Shown here: positions 39,802 through 49,634 of the stretch, in pieces
Layout: each line of letters starts with the position of its first letter
How positions within the stretch are numbered: the stretch's first letter is position 1
Source of the DNA: Opitutia bacterium UBA7350
Lineage (GTDB): Bacteria > Verrucomicrobiota > Verrucomicrobiia > Opitutales > Coraliomargaritaceae
Length of the DNA: 64,000 nucleotides
Direction: 5' to 3'
Assembly: GCA_949524905.1 (NCBI GenBank)
Contig: CATINC010000004.1
Coordinates: 239,840 to 303,839, forward strand
The notes under the pieces: model-generated
What the model was told of the DNA's origin: nothing
Database searches by the model: none
The model's input: only the letters and a program-made list of their open reading frames with translations
Program-made: the position numbers and the translations under genes

Positions 39802-42540
39802 ATGCCTGCTAAAAAAGCAACCAAATCGAAAAAGACTGTCCGCAAAAAGGCAGTGAAATACATCTACGACTTCGGTAAAAAAACCGACGGTAGCACCAAG
39901 CTTCGTGAGTTGCTTGGCGGCAAAGGTGCCAATCTCGCTGAAATGGCGCGAATCGGTCTCCCGGTTCCTCCCGGTTTTACCTTAAGCACAGATGTTTGCA
40001 CCTATTTCTACGACAACGGCCGTAGTTACCCCAAGACTCTCGCAGCAGAATTAAAAGCATCTGTTGCTACCATCGAGAAACAACTCGGCAAAAAACTAGG
40101 TGCTGCTAAAAACCCACTTTTACTCTCGGTGCGCTCGGGTGCTCGCGAGTCCATGCCCGGAATGATGGATACCATTCTTAATCTCGGCCTAAACGATAAA
40201 ACCGTCAAAGCCCTTGCCACAGAATCCGGCAACGAAGCATTCGCATACGATTGCTACCGCCGCTTCATACAAATGTATGGCGACGTCGTCATGGGCGTGC
40301 AGGCAGTCAACGAAAACGACCATTGCCCCTTCGAAGACGCCTTGGAAAAAATCCGTGAAGAAGCTGGAGTCGAGTTTGATAATCAACTCACCGCAGACGA
40401 CTTAAAGGAACTCATCAAGCGCTATAAAGCCATCATCAAAAAGCGCACTCAATCGGCCTTTCCACAAGATGCCTACGAGCAACTATGGGGTTCCGTAGGA
40501 GCGGTATTTAAATCATGGCAAAATGAGCGCGCCATTCTATATCGCCAAAAATACAGCATTCCCGCCGCATGGGGAACTGCCGTTAATGTACAGGCTATGG
40601 TCTTTGGCAACATGGGTGAAACCTGTGCTACAGGTGTGGCATTCACACGTGACCCCGCTAATGGCGAAAAGATTTTCTACGGTGAATATCTCATCAATGC
40701 CCAAGGTGAAGACGTGGTTGCCGGTATTCGTACCCCCAACCCAATCGCCCAACTCAAGAACGAAATGCCAAAGGTCTACGACGATCTTGAAAAAGTACGC
40801 GCTAAACTCGAGAAGCACTTCCGTGATATGCAGGACTTCGAGTTCACCGTCGAGGATCACAAGCTTTACATGCTTCAGACCCGTAACGGCAAACGTACTG
40901 GCCTCGCTGCCGTCCGGATCGCGGTAGAGCTCAACAAGGAACGCCTCATCGACCAGAAAACCGCGCTTCTAAAAATTCCTGCAGATTCGATCTCTTCACT
41001 GCTCGTAGCAGTATTTGATCTTGCCGCTGAGAAAAAAGCCAAAACCCTGACAACTGGGCTTCCAGCTGGGCCGGGTGCTGCTTCTGGTAAAATCTGCTTT
41101 ACTGCAGACCGTGCTGAGCAGGTCGCCGCAAAGGGAGGTCACGCCGTCCTTTGCCGTGTCGAAACAACCCCCGAAGACTTGCGGGGCATGATCGCAGCTG
41201 AAGGCATTCTTACCTCTCGTGGTGGGGTCTCTTCACACGCAGCCCTCGTTGCACGTCAGATGAACAAGGTTTGCGTTTGTGGTGCCTCTGATATCGTGAT
41301 CAACTACGCCTCCAAAACCCTTAAAGTTGGTAACACCGTCCTTAAAGAAGGAGACGATATCTCAATCAACGGTACCACTGGAGCAGTTTATGCCGGCGCA
41401 GTTGCCACAGCACCCTCCGAGATCAATCAAGTCCTTACTGGTAAGCTAAAGGCAAGCAAGAGTTACACCTATAAATTGTACGAACAGGTCATGAAATGGG
41501 CCGACAAACACCGTAAGCTTGGCGTTCGTACAAATGCCGACTCTCCGGAACAGTCCAAAGCCGCGGTCGCTTACGGCGCCGAAGGTATCGGTCTTTGTCG
41601 TACCGAACATATGTTCTTTGAAGGCGATCGCATTAACTTTATGCGTCAAATGATATTGGCAACAGACGAAAAAGAACGTCGAGCTGCTCTCCGCAAACTC
41701 CTGCCCTTCCAACGCAAAGATTTCGCGGGACTTTTCAAGGCCATGGGTGGACGTCCTGTTACCGTTCGCCTTCTAGACCCACCTCTGCATGAGTTTCTTC
41801 CACACGATGAATCCTCCAAACGCGAACTCGCAAACGCCTTAGGTCTCAATATCGATGTCATCAGTAATCGTGTCCACGCTCTACATGAGGCTAACCCTAT
41901 GCTAGGTCATCGTGGTTGCCGCCTCGGTATATCCTACCCCGAGATCACCGAAATGCAAGCTCGTGCGATTTTTGAAGCCGCAGCAGCATCTTATAAACTC
42001 AAGAAGCCAATTAAGGTAATCCCTGAAGTTATGATTCCTCTCGTTGGTTTTGCCGATGAGCTCAAGAATCAAGTTGAGGTTGTCCACCGCGTCGCGAAGG
42101 AAGTCATGGCCGCCAAAAAGGTTAAGTTTAAATACCTCGTCGGTACCATGATCGAAGTCCCTCGGGGTGCTTTGACCGCCGACGAAATCGCGGAAACTGC
42201 AGAATTCTTCAGCTTCGGCACCAATGATCTCACTCAAACGGGTCTTGGCATGAGCCGCGACGACGCAGGTTCCTTCCTCGCAAAATACAAGGAACTCGAT
42301 ATCCTTCCACAAAACCCCTTTGCCTCAATCGATGCGAATGGCGTGGGACAACTGGTTGAAATCGGCGTGAAGAAAGGCCAGCAGGGCCGCAAAGGCATTA
42401 AGCTTGGCATTTGTGGCGAACATGGTGGCGATCCCGCCTCCATCCACTTCTTCCATAATGTCGGCCTCGACTACGTCAGCTGTTCACCGCCACGCGTTCC
42501 GGTTGCCCGTTTGGCCGCCGCACAAGCAGCACTTAAATAG
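39802..42540 (+). CDS. ppdK: Pyruvate, phosphate dikinase
   Basis: Interconverts pyruvate and phosphoenolpyruvate with ATP, phosphate, AMP and PPi. Domains in order: ATP-grasp ([21 protein letters not shown]), phosphohistidine swivel with catalytic His near residue 476 in [17 protein letters not shown], and the TIM-barrel PEP domain ([28 protein letters not shown], catalytic Cys in [10 protein letters not shown]). An unusual lysine-rich lead of about 18 residues ([18 protein letters not shown]) precedes the domain. The length of 912 is otherwise typical. A clear terminator follows. Confidence 0.97.
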   Translation: MPAKKATKSKKTVRKKAVKYIYDFGKKTDGSTKLRELLGGKGANLAEMARIGLPVPPGFTLSTDVCTYFYDNGRSYPKTLAAELKASVATIEKQLGKKLGAAKNPLLLSVRSGARESMPGMMDTILNLGLNDKTVKALATESGNEAFAYDCYRRFIQMYGDVVMGVQAVNENDHCPFEDALEKIREEAGVEFDNQLTADDLKELIKRYKAIIKKRTQSAFPQDAYEQLWGSVGAVFKSWQNERAILYRQKYSIPAAWGTAVNVQAMVFGNMGETCATGVAFTRDPANGEKIFYGEYLINAQGEDVVAGIRTPNPIAQLKNEMPKVYDDLEKVRAKLEKHFRDMQDFEFTVEDHKLYMLQTRNGKRTGLAAVRIAVELNKERLIDQKTALLKIPADSISSLLVAVFDLAAEKKAKTLTTGLPAGPGAASGKICFTADRAEQVAAKGGHAVLCRVETTPEDLRGMIAAEGILTSRGGVSSHAALVARQMNKVCVCGASDIVINYASKTLKVGNTVLKEGDDISINGTTGAVYAGAVATAPSEINQVLTGKLKASKSYTYKLYEQVMKWADKHRKLGVRTNADSPEQSKAAVAYGAEGIGLCRTEHMFFEGDRINFMRQMILATDEKERRAALRKLLPFQRKDFAGLFKAMGGRPVTVRLLDPPLHEFLPHDESSKRELANALGLNIDVISNRVHALHEANPMLGHRGCRLGISYPEITEMQARAIFEAAAASYKLKKPIKVIPEVMIPLVGFADELKNQVEVVHRVAKEVMAAKKVKFKYLVGTMIEVPRGALTADEIAETAEFFSFGTNDLTQTGLGMSRDDAGSFLAKYKELDILPQNPFASIDANGVGQLVEIGVKKGQQGRKGIKLGICGEHGGDPASIHFFHNVGLDYVSCSPPRVPVARLAAAQAALK

Positions 42541-42560
42541 ACCCAAGATCTTGCTTTCAA

Positions 42561-42589
42561 AAGCCTCTCCTTTAAGGAGGGGCTTTTTT
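42561..42589 (+). terminator. Rho-independent terminator after ppdK
   Basis: A 10-bp stem AAGCCTCTCC / GGAGGGGCTT (one T-G pair) with loop TTTAA runs into TTTTTTA. It lies 20 bases after the ppdK stop. Confidence 0.9.
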
Positions 42590-42644
42590 ATACTTCGATT
42601 TCAGTTGCGGGAAAGGTTTGGGAGTCTTTGATACTATTAACCAC

Positions 42645-43325
42645 ATGAAAGAAACCTTCCGATCTACAAGAAATGCTTTTTTGACTGGGATATTTGTTAT
42701 TTTACCCCTGAGCGTTACTGTTTTTGTGATCAACTTGCTCTTGGATCGCGTCGGTACGCCTGCCAGTAGTTTCTTTTTCTTCTACCTGGACCCTGTATGG
42801 AGGGAGATGCCCATTGTTAAATTAAGCCTAGAAGTGCTTTCTCTTTTTGTGGTCCTCATGCTGATCACACTGCTAGGTTACGGTTCTCGTTTCGTAATTG
42901 GTCGATTACTGCTCAGTAGTTTCGAACGTATCCTCGGCAGCCTACCGTTTATCAATACCGTTTACCGAACGGTTAAGCAAATTGTGGACACATTTGGTGA
43001 GCAAAAAAAAGCGGTTTTTCAAGAAGTAGTCTTACTTGAATACCCGCGTAAAAAATCCTACGTGCTAGGTTTTCTCACCAGCAAGGCTAGCGGAGAAACT
43101 CAATCCGTGACAGGTGAAGAAATCGTCAATATTTTTGTCCCCACAACACCTAATCCAACGAGCGGCTTTCTCCTTATGCTACCAGAAGAAGACATCACCC
43201 GCCTAGATATGAGTATTGCTGAGGGCATAAAGCTAATTATCTCAGGTGGTGCAGTTGTCCCCAAACATAATGAAGGCAGCGCCGTAAGCATCCAAAACCC
43301 ACCTGCTGCCAAAGCGCCAAAGTGA
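42645..43325 (+). CDS. DUF502 family membrane protein
   Basis: A 226-residue inner-membrane protein of unknown function. Two transmembrane segments are seen (about residues 10-33, FLTGIFVILPLSVTVFVINL; and about 55-82, LSLFVVLMLITLLGYG). The DUF502 core follows: LPFINTVYRTVKQIVDTF, FQEVVLLEYPRK, and VFVPTTPNPTSGFLLMLP-like VNIFVPTTPNPTSGF. ATG 42645 is chosen over TTG 42618. The stop overlaps the GTG of the next gene (GTGA), so they are coupled. Confidence 0.88.
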   Translation: MKETFRSTRNAFLTGIFVILPLSVTVFVINLLLDRVGTPASSFFFFYLDPVWREMPIVKLSLEVLSLFVVLMLITLLGYGSRFVIGRLLLSSFERILGSLPFINTVYRTVKQIVDTFGEQKKAVFQEVVLLEYPRKKSYVLGFLTSKASGETQSVTGEEIVNIFVPTTPNPTSGFLLMLPEEDITRLDMSIAEGIKLIISGGAVVPKHNEGSAVSIQNPPAAKAPK

Positions 43326-43942
43326 GCCAGCCTGCTGTCAGCGAACAAGCCCTCGTCCTCTGCCTTGATCTATCTGGGGAATCTTATCAGAGAATAAGCG
43401 CTCTTTCCGCAGATTCAGGCTGCTTTGTATGCTTAAAACGTGGTTCTAAAAAGAGCCCGCTCAAAGATGCTCCTGACCTTTTTGATACTGCAGAAATTGA
43501 CCTTGAGAATGCCCGCGGTGGCAACACCCGCTTTGTGCGAAATTATCGTACCCTCTACCGCCGGAGCCAACTTGGATCCTCATATCGTACCCTTAGTTAC
43601 GTCGCAGAGTTCACAAAACTTATCGCACGTAATGCCCCATTGATGGGCGACTACCCCCTGCTCTTTCAACTCACTGAACAAAGCTTAGATGCTTTTTGCG
43701 AGCGCCCGCATCCAGAAATCGTCCACCTTAAGAGTCTTTATAAACTTCTACAAGCTGAAGGCTACCCCGTTCGCGAATCGTGGTGGCCTCAACTTAGCTC
43801 TAAGGCGAAAGCTCAAGCCTCAAACTTGCTCAATCAACCCACTCCCGATGAGGCGAGTAAGGAACAACTTCAGTCCGCAATCTCCTTAACGGAGTCGATT
43901 TGTAATTGGCTTCAACGGGAAACTGATTTCGTGCTTCCTTAA
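43322..43942 (+). CDS. RecO-like protein (tentative)
   Basis: A 206-residue protein starting with GTG at 43322. The order of parts fits RecO: an OB-fold start (QALVLCLDLSGESYQRISAL, then CFVCLKRGSKK), a helical centre (YRTLSYVAEFTKLIARNAPL) and a later LKSLYKLLQAEGYPVRESW resembling the RecO FELRLLEALGY segment. Similarity is weak and the usual zinc cysteines are absent, so this is a guess from fold-level pattern. If right, it would load RecA with RecR. Convergent with tgt, one base apart. Confidence 0.5.
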   Translation: MSQPAVSEQALVLCLDLSGESYQRISALSADSGCFVCLKRGSKKSPLKDAPDLFDTAEIDLENARGGNTRFVRNYRTLYRRSQLGSSYRTLSYVAEFTKLIARNAPLMGDYPLLFQLTEQSLDAFCERPHPEIVHLKSLYKLLQAEGYPVRESWWPQLSSKAKAQASNLLNQPTPDEASKEQLQSAISLTESICNWLQRETDFVLP

Positions 43943-43943
43943 A

Positions 43944-45059
43944 TCACGCTTCGCCAGATTCATAGCGCCTAATCCATTCAGCGCTCCATTGAGCATAGTC
44001 GCTTGCTTGAATGTGTGCACGTGCCTGTGCCATGAGATCGAGGTAAAAATGAACATTGTGCAAGGAGAGCAGCGTCGAGGCCAACAGTTCCTTTGCCAAG
44101 ATCAAATGTCGTAGATAAGCACGACTAAAGTGCCGACAGGTGTAATTATCTGCATCCATTATGGGAGCAGCATCATTTTTAAAACGCTCGTTTTTTAGAT
44201 TAATGAGACCATCAGGTGTAAAAACATTAGCATGGCGAGCTAGACGAGTTGGCATGACACAATCAAACATGTCCATACCCATGTTGATCATTTTCAAGAG
44301 TTGTGGGGGTGTCCCTACTCCCATGACGTAGCGTGGTTTGTTTCGGGGCATAACAGGCGCACAAACCGCCACCTGTCGCAGCATTTCCGCTTCTGGTTCA
44401 CCAACACTCACGCCACCCACGGCATAGCCAGGAAAATCCATAGCGACAAGGGCTTCGACACACGCTCTTCGCATGTCGTCAAAAGTAGATCCCTGGATAA
44501 TCCCAAAAACATGGTGACCACGCTCAAGAAAACCATCTTTGCGTGCATGTTCTAAAAAATCCCCCGCCCAGCGAATCGTGCGCTTGACTGCTTGCCCGCA
44601 GGCATCGCGATCACAGGGAAACGGCGGACATTCGTCGAGCACCATGGCAATATCAGTTCCCAGTTCTGCTTGAATTCGGTAACATGATTCCGGACCAAGA
44701 AAAAGAGGTGCACCATCAAGATGCGAACGAAATTCGATACCGTCTTCACGTACCGTGCGCAGTTCCGAAAGACTAAAAACCTGAAAGCCCCCGCTATCCG
44801 TTAAGATAGGCTTATCCCATCCCATAAAATGATGCAGTCCGCCCATCTCCTGCACTAAAGCAGATCCTGGGCGCAGATTTAAATGATAGGTGTTGCCGAG
44901 AATAATTTGAGCACCGCTAGCCTCAATTTGCTCGGGCGTCATGCCTTTGACCGTGGCTTGAGTGCCCACCGGCATAAAAATAGGGGTCTGGATTTCCCCA
45001 TGCCGTGTGGATAAAACGCCGCAACGTGCATCACCGCATTTTGCTCCTTCTTTAAACAT
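43944..45059 (-). CDS. tgt: tRNA-guanine transglycosylase with degenerate zinc site
   Basis: Inserts the queuosine precursor into tRNA at G34. Catalytic features are intact: the acid Asp in TDSGGFQVFSL, GGVSVGEPEAEML and the nucleophile Asp in MFDCVMPTR. The zinc site is not: homologues have CxCxxC before RxxSRAYLRHL, while here the segment reads DADNYTC, keeping one Cys, plus the His in SLHNVHFYL. ATG 45059 gives MFKEGAKCGDARCG and 371 residues, the family length; an upstream start at 45128 adds 23 unconserved residues. Confidence 0.95.
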   Translation of the reverse strand: MFKEGAKCGDARCGVLSTRHGEIQTPIFMPVGTQATVKGMTPEQIEASGAQIILGNTYHLNLRPGSALVQEMGGLHHFMGWDKPILTDSGGFQVFSLSELRTVREDGIEFRSHLDGAPLFLGPESCYRIQAELGTDIAMVLDECPPFPCDRDACGQAVKRTIRWAGDFLEHARKDGFLERGHHVFGIIQGSTFDDMRRACVEALVAMDFPGYAVGGVSVGEPEAEMLRQVAVCAPVMPRNKPRYVMGVGTPPQLLKMINMGMDMFDCVMPTRLARHANVFTPDGLINLKNERFKNDAAPIMDADNYTCRHFSRAYLRHLILAKELLASTLLSLHNVHFYLDLMAQARAHIQASDYAQWSAEWIRRYESGEA

Positions 45060-45159
45060 ACTTCTAGGTTTGTAAGATGTCCTGCCTGAGGTCGATAACG
45101 GAATACACCAAAAACTCTCTCTTGCCATTGGCTACGCTTGCGACCTGTATGGTGACATC

Positions 45160-45615
45160 ATGAGTAAAGACAACCCCAATGAGATCAATATTAACGGGCA
45201 AAACCTAGGTGTTGGTATCGCAGCTGCCCGCTTCAATGAAGCCTTGGTAGAGGCTCTGCTCCGAAATACCCTTCAAACTTTAACGGAATACAAGACAAGT
45301 GATCCTAAGGTTGTCCGCGTGCCTGGATCGAATGAATTGCCGTATGCAGCCAACTTGTTGGCAAGCTCGGGGGCTTTTGATGTGGTCATCACACTCGGAC
45401 TTGTGCTTGCTGGTGAGACACAACACCATCAGCAAATAGCGCATAGCACTGCTGCTAGCCTACAGCAAATTTCAATCAAAACCAAAGTTCCCATCATCAA
45501 TGGCATTATTGTAGTGGAAAATGCCGAACAGGCGGAAGCACGCTGCCAGGGATCTTTAAACCGAGGTCGAGAATTTGCCAAAGCCGCACTGGAAATGGCT
45601 CGCCTGAGATCTTAA
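45160..45615 (+). CDS. ribH: 6,7-dimethyl-8-ribityllumazine synthase
   Basis: Penultimate step of riboflavin synthesis. The 151-residue protein has GIAAARFNEALVEALL, VPGSNELPYAA, the substrate-phosphate loop with catalytic His in LAGETQHHQQIA, and a C-terminal EQAEARC...GREFAKAALEM helix. The usual L-T-T segment before EQA reads IVVEN, and VPGAFELP reads VPGSNELP, so it is a divergent member. The stop overlaps nusB (TAATG). Divergent from tgt. Confidence 0.92.
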   Translation: MSKDNPNEININGQNLGVGIAAARFNEALVEALLRNTLQTLTEYKTSDPKVVRVPGSNELPYAANLLASSGAFDVVITLGLVLAGETQHHQQIAHSTAASLQQISIKTKVPIINGIIVVENAEQAEARCQGSLNRGREFAKAALEMARLRS

Positions 45616-46076
45616 TGGAAAACTCCAAACCAAGCCTAAACAAGCGCTCTCAGCGCCGTGAAAATCGCATAGCCACGATTCAATTCCTCTATCAATGGGA
45701 ACTCAACAAACCCGAGGAATTAAATGACGCAGTCGCCACTTTCTTAGAAAGCCTTGAGAAAGATCGTGGGCACTACGCTTTCGCTGAAGAGTTGATCCAT
45801 GGCACTCTTCAGGCAATTGAGGTGGTGGACCAGGAAATCGTACAACTGGCAGATAATTGGGAATTTAAACGCATTGCTAAAGTAGACCTTTCCATTCTAC
45901 GCCTTGCAATTTACGAGCTATTGCACCGCAATGACATCCCACCTATCGTTAGTATCAATGAAGCAATCGACCTCAGTAAAGATTTCTCCACCCCTGATTC
46001 GAAACGATTTATCAATGGAGTGCTGGATCGTATGAAAAATAAAATTGACCGTCCCTTACGCAAAGCAGCCGACTAG
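45615..46076 (+). CDS. nusB: Transcription antitermination factor NusB
   Basis: RNA-binding protein of the rRNA antitermination complex. A single all-helical NusB domain of 153 residues: QRRENRIATIQFLYQWELN at the N-terminus, HGTLQAIEVVDQEI, then RIAKVDLSILRLAIYELL and SINEAIDLSKDFSTPDSKRF with GVLDRM. The ribH-nusB order with overlapping ends is a common bacterial pairing. ftsY begins nine bases later. Confidence 0.95.
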   Translation: MENSKPSLNKRSQRRENRIATIQFLYQWELNKPEELNDAVATFLESLEKDRGHYAFAEELIHGTLQAIEVVDQEIVQLADNWEFKRIAKVDLSILRLAIYELLHRNDIPPIVSINEAIDLSKDFSTPDSKRFINGVLDRMKNKIDRPLRKAAD

Positions 46077-46085
46077 ACTTCTGCC

Positions 46086-47024
46086 ATGCTCAGTCGTTTC
46101 AAAAAATTCAGGGAAGGGTTTAAGAAGCACACGCCCACTTTACATAGAGCCTTTGAACGTGTCTTTGCTGGCCCATACATGGATGCAGCATCATTGGATG
46201 CACTCGAAGAACTTCTCTATACTGCTGATTTCGGAGTAGAAACAGTTGAAGAAATAATCTCTGAGATCCAGAGAGCCTATAAGTCTGACAAAGAAATTCG
46301 CAGCGAATCGGCCGCTCAAATTGGTGCCACCGTCCTGGCAAGTATCCTCGAAGGCTCAGAAAAATCCGTTAACTTCGGCGCGCTTCATCCAGAGGTGATT
46401 GCACTGGTTGGCGTCAATGGATCTGGTAAAACCACCACCGCCGCAAAATTAGGCTATCATTTTAAGCAAGCAGGCCATCAACCCTTATTAGGAGCCTGTG
46501 ATACCTTCCGAGCAGCTGCTAATGAACAGATCAAGCATTGGTCGGAGACCCTCGATATTGAATTAATCATGAGCCAACATGGCGCCGACGCCGCTGCAGT
46601 CGCCTTCGATGCCTACGACGCTGCCAAAAGTCGTAATCGCAATCCTCTCATCCTAGACACCGCTGGTCGCCTTCATACCAAAAGTAACCTTATGAAGGAA
46701 TTGGAAAAATTTAAACGCGTAATCCAAAAACAGGACCCAAGTGCACCTCACCACAGTTGGCTCGTAATAGACGGCAGCTTGGGAACAAATTCCATTGAAC
46801 AAGCAAAAGTATTTAACGAAAGCTTTCCGCTTACCGGGCTCATTATAACAAAACTAGACGGCAGTAGCCGTGGTGGTGCTTTAGTGGGAATTTATCGCTC
46901 GCTAAAACTCCCAATTTACTTTGTTGGGCTTGGCGAACAACCAGATGACCTTCAGACTTTTTCTATTGCAAACTATACCCAGGCCATCTTTGGCCTCGAC
47001 CAAACTGCTGCCAGTCATGAATAA
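46086..47024 (+). CDS. ftsY: Signal recognition particle receptor FtsY
   Basis: Membrane-associated SRP GTPase receptor. A short N-domain (residues 1-90) without the long acidic A-domain precedes the G domain: G1 GVNGSGKTTTAAKL, DTFRAAANEQIKHW (SRP insertion box), G3 DTAGRLHTKSNLMKEL, G4 TKLDGSSRGGALV and the closure VGLGEQPDDLQTF. The length of 312 is normal for the short form. Its last eight bases overlap the aroB start. Confidence 0.96.
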   Translation: MLSRFKKFREGFKKHTPTLHRAFERVFAGPYMDAASLDALEELLYTADFGVETVEEIISEIQRAYKSDKEIRSESAAQIGATVLASILEGSEKSVNFGALHPEVIALVGVNGSGKTTTAAKLGYHFKQAGHQPLLGACDTFRAAANEQIKHWSETLDIELIMSQHGADAAAVAFDAYDAAKSRNRNPLILDTAGRLHTKSNLMKELEKFKRVIQKQDPSAPHHSWLVIDGSLGTNSIEQAKVFNESFPLTGLIITKLDGSSRGGALVGIYRSLKLPIYFVGLGEQPDDLQTFSIANYTQAIFGLDQTAASHE

Positions 47025-48105
47025 AACCCTCAATGTTGCCCTCGGCAACCGCGCCTACCCCATCTATTTTAAAAATAGCGAAATTTCCCTTCGTCATACT
47101 ATCACAGAATTAAGAGAGGCTAAACGTGAGATCAGAATCTTGACCGATGTTAATCTTCAAGAAAGCCAAAGTGCTTACTTAAAATCTGTTGGCTTTGATA
47201 TCGCGGAAGTTATTCGTCTGCCTGCTGGAGAACCCACTAAGTCCTTAAATGCATACGCACAGACCCTCAGTTATCTGGCAAAGGAGAATCTCAATCGAGA
47301 CAGTGTCCTTTTTGCTTTCGGTGGCGGTGTGATTGGCGACCTCGCAGGTTTCGTCGCAGCTAGTTATCTACGTGGAATCGACTTTTACCAGATTCCAACA
47401 AGCCTACTCGCAATGGTAGATAGCTCCGTCGGCGGCAAGACGGGCATCAACCTTCCCGAGGGGAAAAACCTCGTTGGTGCGTTCTGGCAACCGAACGCAG
47501 TCTTTATTGATACTACGCTTTTAAAAAGTCTACCCGCTCAGGAGTTCTCTGCTGGAATGGCTGAAGTCATTAAGTACGGTCTGCTTGCTGACCGCGCTCT
47601 CTTTGAAACAATCGAATCTTCTGATGCTCTCACTGCTGAGTCTGAATCTCTGCCTGCGATTATTCGTCGCTGTTGCGAGTTAAAAGCTCATATTGTAGCG
47701 CAAGATGAAACTGAAACCGCTGCCAGTAATGGTCGCGCCCTCTTGAATTTAGGTCATACCTTTGCGCATGCTATTGAAAATGCCGCCGGGTATGGTGAAT
47801 ACCTCCACGGGGAGGCCGTCGCGGTTGGTTTGATACTGGCAACCCAACTTTCCGTCAAATTAGGTCAACTTGAAGCTGCATGGGTCAATCGTGTTCATTC
47901 ATTATTAGAAAATCATGCCCTTCCGGTTCGCTTGAAATCACCGCTCGAGATCCGTGTGCTCATGACGGCAATGCAACGTGACAAAAAGAATCGAAGCGGC
48001 TCCCTCCGCTTTGTCACCCTAGAAACAATTGGTAAGGCGGTAACGACCGAAGGCCTTGAAAATGCCATCATTGAAACACTGTGGAAAGGTGTTGGTGCCG
48101 TCTAA
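47017..48105 (+). CDS. aroB: 3-dehydroquinate synthase
   Basis: Second step of the shikimate pathway, converting DAHP to 3-dehydroquinate with NAD and zinc. The 362-residue protein has GGGVIGDLAGFVAASYLRGI, QIPTSLLAMVDSSVGGKTGINL, LVGAFWQP, the metal-site Glu in SAGMAEVIKYG and His residues in LNLGHTFAHAIE and YLHGEAVAVG. The ATG at 47017 is chosen; an upstream frame from 46921 lies inside ftsY. Convergent with htrA. Confidence 0.96.
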   Translation: MNKTLNVALGNRAYPIYFKNSEISLRHTITELREAKREIRILTDVNLQESQSAYLKSVGFDIAEVIRLPAGEPTKSLNAYAQTLSYLAKENLNRDSVLFAFGGGVIGDLAGFVAASYLRGIDFYQIPTSLLAMVDSSVGGKTGINLPEGKNLVGAFWQPNAVFIDTTLLKSLPAQEFSAGMAEVIKYGLLADRALFETIESSDALTAESESLPAIIRRCCELKAHIVAQDETETAASNGRALLNLGHTFAHAIENAAGYGEYLHGEAVAVGLILATQLSVKLGQLEAAWVNRVHSLLENHALPVRLKSPLEIRVLMTAMQRDKKNRSGSLRFVTLETIGKAVTTEGLENAIIETLWKGVGAV

Positions 48106-48111
48106 TTTAGA

Positions 48112-49569
48112 CTATTCTGTCTCCTCGAGACGTACGGCGACATAAACATAGCTACCACGATACCAGACGTATAAGTGGTTAACGCCCACACGTAGGTTAT
48201 TTTTAAATTCATTAATGGTTTTAACCTGAACGCGATTGACTTCAACAATCACAACTGCCGGACGCAGGACGTCAGCAAAAGGGGAATCTTCATCCAGTGC
48301 CTTTACGTACAAACCGGAAACTTCATCCGGAATAGAGGCAGTATCGCGCAATGCTTGATCCAAAGGCTGCAACTCCAATCCTCTTAGATCTTCAACACCC
48401 CCATCTTGCATAGCGGTGGAACGATTCAAATCACCGAGCGTGATGGGCAAAGTCTTGGTCTTACCATCACGTATGATTTTTACCTGAACCTCTCGACCCG
48501 GCTCCATTTGAGAAACCATTAAACGAAGCTGGCGAGCAGACTCAATGACCGTACCTTCAATTTCAACAATAACATCACCATGCTCTAATCCGCCCTCTTC
48601 TGCCGGTGAATCTTCTTGTACTTGATTCACAATCGCACCCTGAGTGGATTCCAGACCAAAGGATTCAGCAAGCTCTTGATTCAAATCTCCTGGAATGATT
48701 CCCAGCAAACCACGCTGAACCTCTCCACTACTCACGATCTTATACGCTACTCCGATGGCTAGATTTGAGGGTATGGCAAGACCGATCCCGATATTCCCGC
48801 CAGAACGCGACAGAATGGCAGTGTTGATTCCAATCAGGCGTCCCCAGGCATCAATCAAAGCGCCGCCTGAATTACCCATATTAATAGCGGCGTCTGTTTG
48901 AATAAAATTTTCATAACTGCCTGCACCTAATATATCCAATGAATCACGTCCAGTAGCAGAAACGATTCCCTTTGTAGCGGTGAGACCGACCCTGAGTGGA
49001 TTTCCGATAGCAAAAACAACATCGCCTACCCGCAGCAGATCGCTGTTAGCAATCTTGATCGCAGGCAAAGCTTCATCTGCCTCAATGCGTAAAACCGCAA
49101 CATCTGTTTTGGCATCGGCTCCTACCAATTCAGCGGTGTATTCACGATCATCAGACAAGCGCACCCGTATCTCATCAATTTTTTGTCCACGTTCAGCAGC
49201 GACAACATGACGGTTCGTAATAATATAGCCATCGTTGGATATAATCACTCCAGAACCAACGCCTGTACTCTCACGTTCCTCGCTGCCCCTTGATTGGGGC
49301 ATCGGCATACCAAACTGGCGAAAAATCTCCTCCATCCCGCGTGGTGCAAAAAAAGAACCATTACTCACGGACTCCAAACGTGTGGTATAAACTGCCACCA
49401 CTGAGGGCGTGGCACGTTCGAGCACATCTGCATAAGAAACAACCGATATATCTTCCGTTGCTTTGACCGTACGATCATCCTTTGAGACTTCAAGGGGTGG
49501 ATTTTCAGTGCCACATAAGGCGACCATGGTGATCGCTGCGGCTACTAATATTGTGCTTAAAAGACGCAT
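48112..49569 (-). CDS. HtrA/DegP family periplasmic serine protease
   Basis: Exported quality-control protease and chaperone. The signal sequence ends in a lipobox-like MVALC at residue 19. The trypsin-like triad is present: His in ITNRHVV near 120, Asp in KTDVAVLR near 156 and Ser in GNSGGALID near 234. Two PDZ domains follow (about 285-380, GLLGIIPGD start; and about 395-480). At 485 residues it is DegP/DegQ-like. Unlike most genes here it has a Shine-Dalgarno-like AAAGGA six bases before the ATG. A terminator separates it from prs. Confidence 0.93.
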   Translation of the reverse strand: MRLLSTILVAAAITMVALCGTENPPLEVSKDDRTVKATEDISVVSYADVLERATPSVVAVYTTRLESVSNGSFFAPRGMEEIFRQFGMPMPQSRGSEERESTGVGSGVIISNDGYIITNRHVVAAERGQKIDEIRVRLSDDREYTAELVGADAKTDVAVLRIEADEALPAIKIANSDLLRVGDVVFAIGNPLRVGLTATKGIVSATGRDSLDILGAGSYENFIQTDAAINMGNSGGALIDAWGRLIGINTAILSRSGGNIGIGLAIPSNLAIGVAYKIVSSGEVQRGLLGIIPGDLNQELAESFGLESTQGAIVNQVQEDSPAEEGGLEHGDVIVEIEGTVIESARQLRLMVSQMEPGREVQVKIIRDGKTKTLPITLGDLNRSTAMQDGGVEDLRGLELQPLDQALRDTASIPDEVSGLYVKALDEDSPFADVLRPAVVIVEVNRVQVKTINEFKNNLRVGVNHLYVWYRGSYVYVAVRLEETE

Positions 49570-49598
49570 AAGTTTTCCTTTAAAAAAAATGACAAATC

Positions 49599-49623
49599 AA
49601 AAAAAATCAAGTTCCACAACTTG
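49599..49623 (-). terminator. Rho-independent terminator between prs and htrA
   Basis: On the minus strand CAAGTT-GTGG-AACTTG forms a 6-bp stem with a 4-base loop followed by A and eight T residues. It ends prs transcription, which stops at 49635. Confidence 0.65.
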
Positions 49624-49634
49624 TTCCCTCAACC

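Noticed and set aside
43241-43256. Another copy of the tRNA-Leu hairpin unit (TCAGGTGGTGCAG)
   Set aside because: Only the first 11 bases match by chance inside the DUF502 coding sequence; no stem partner follows.
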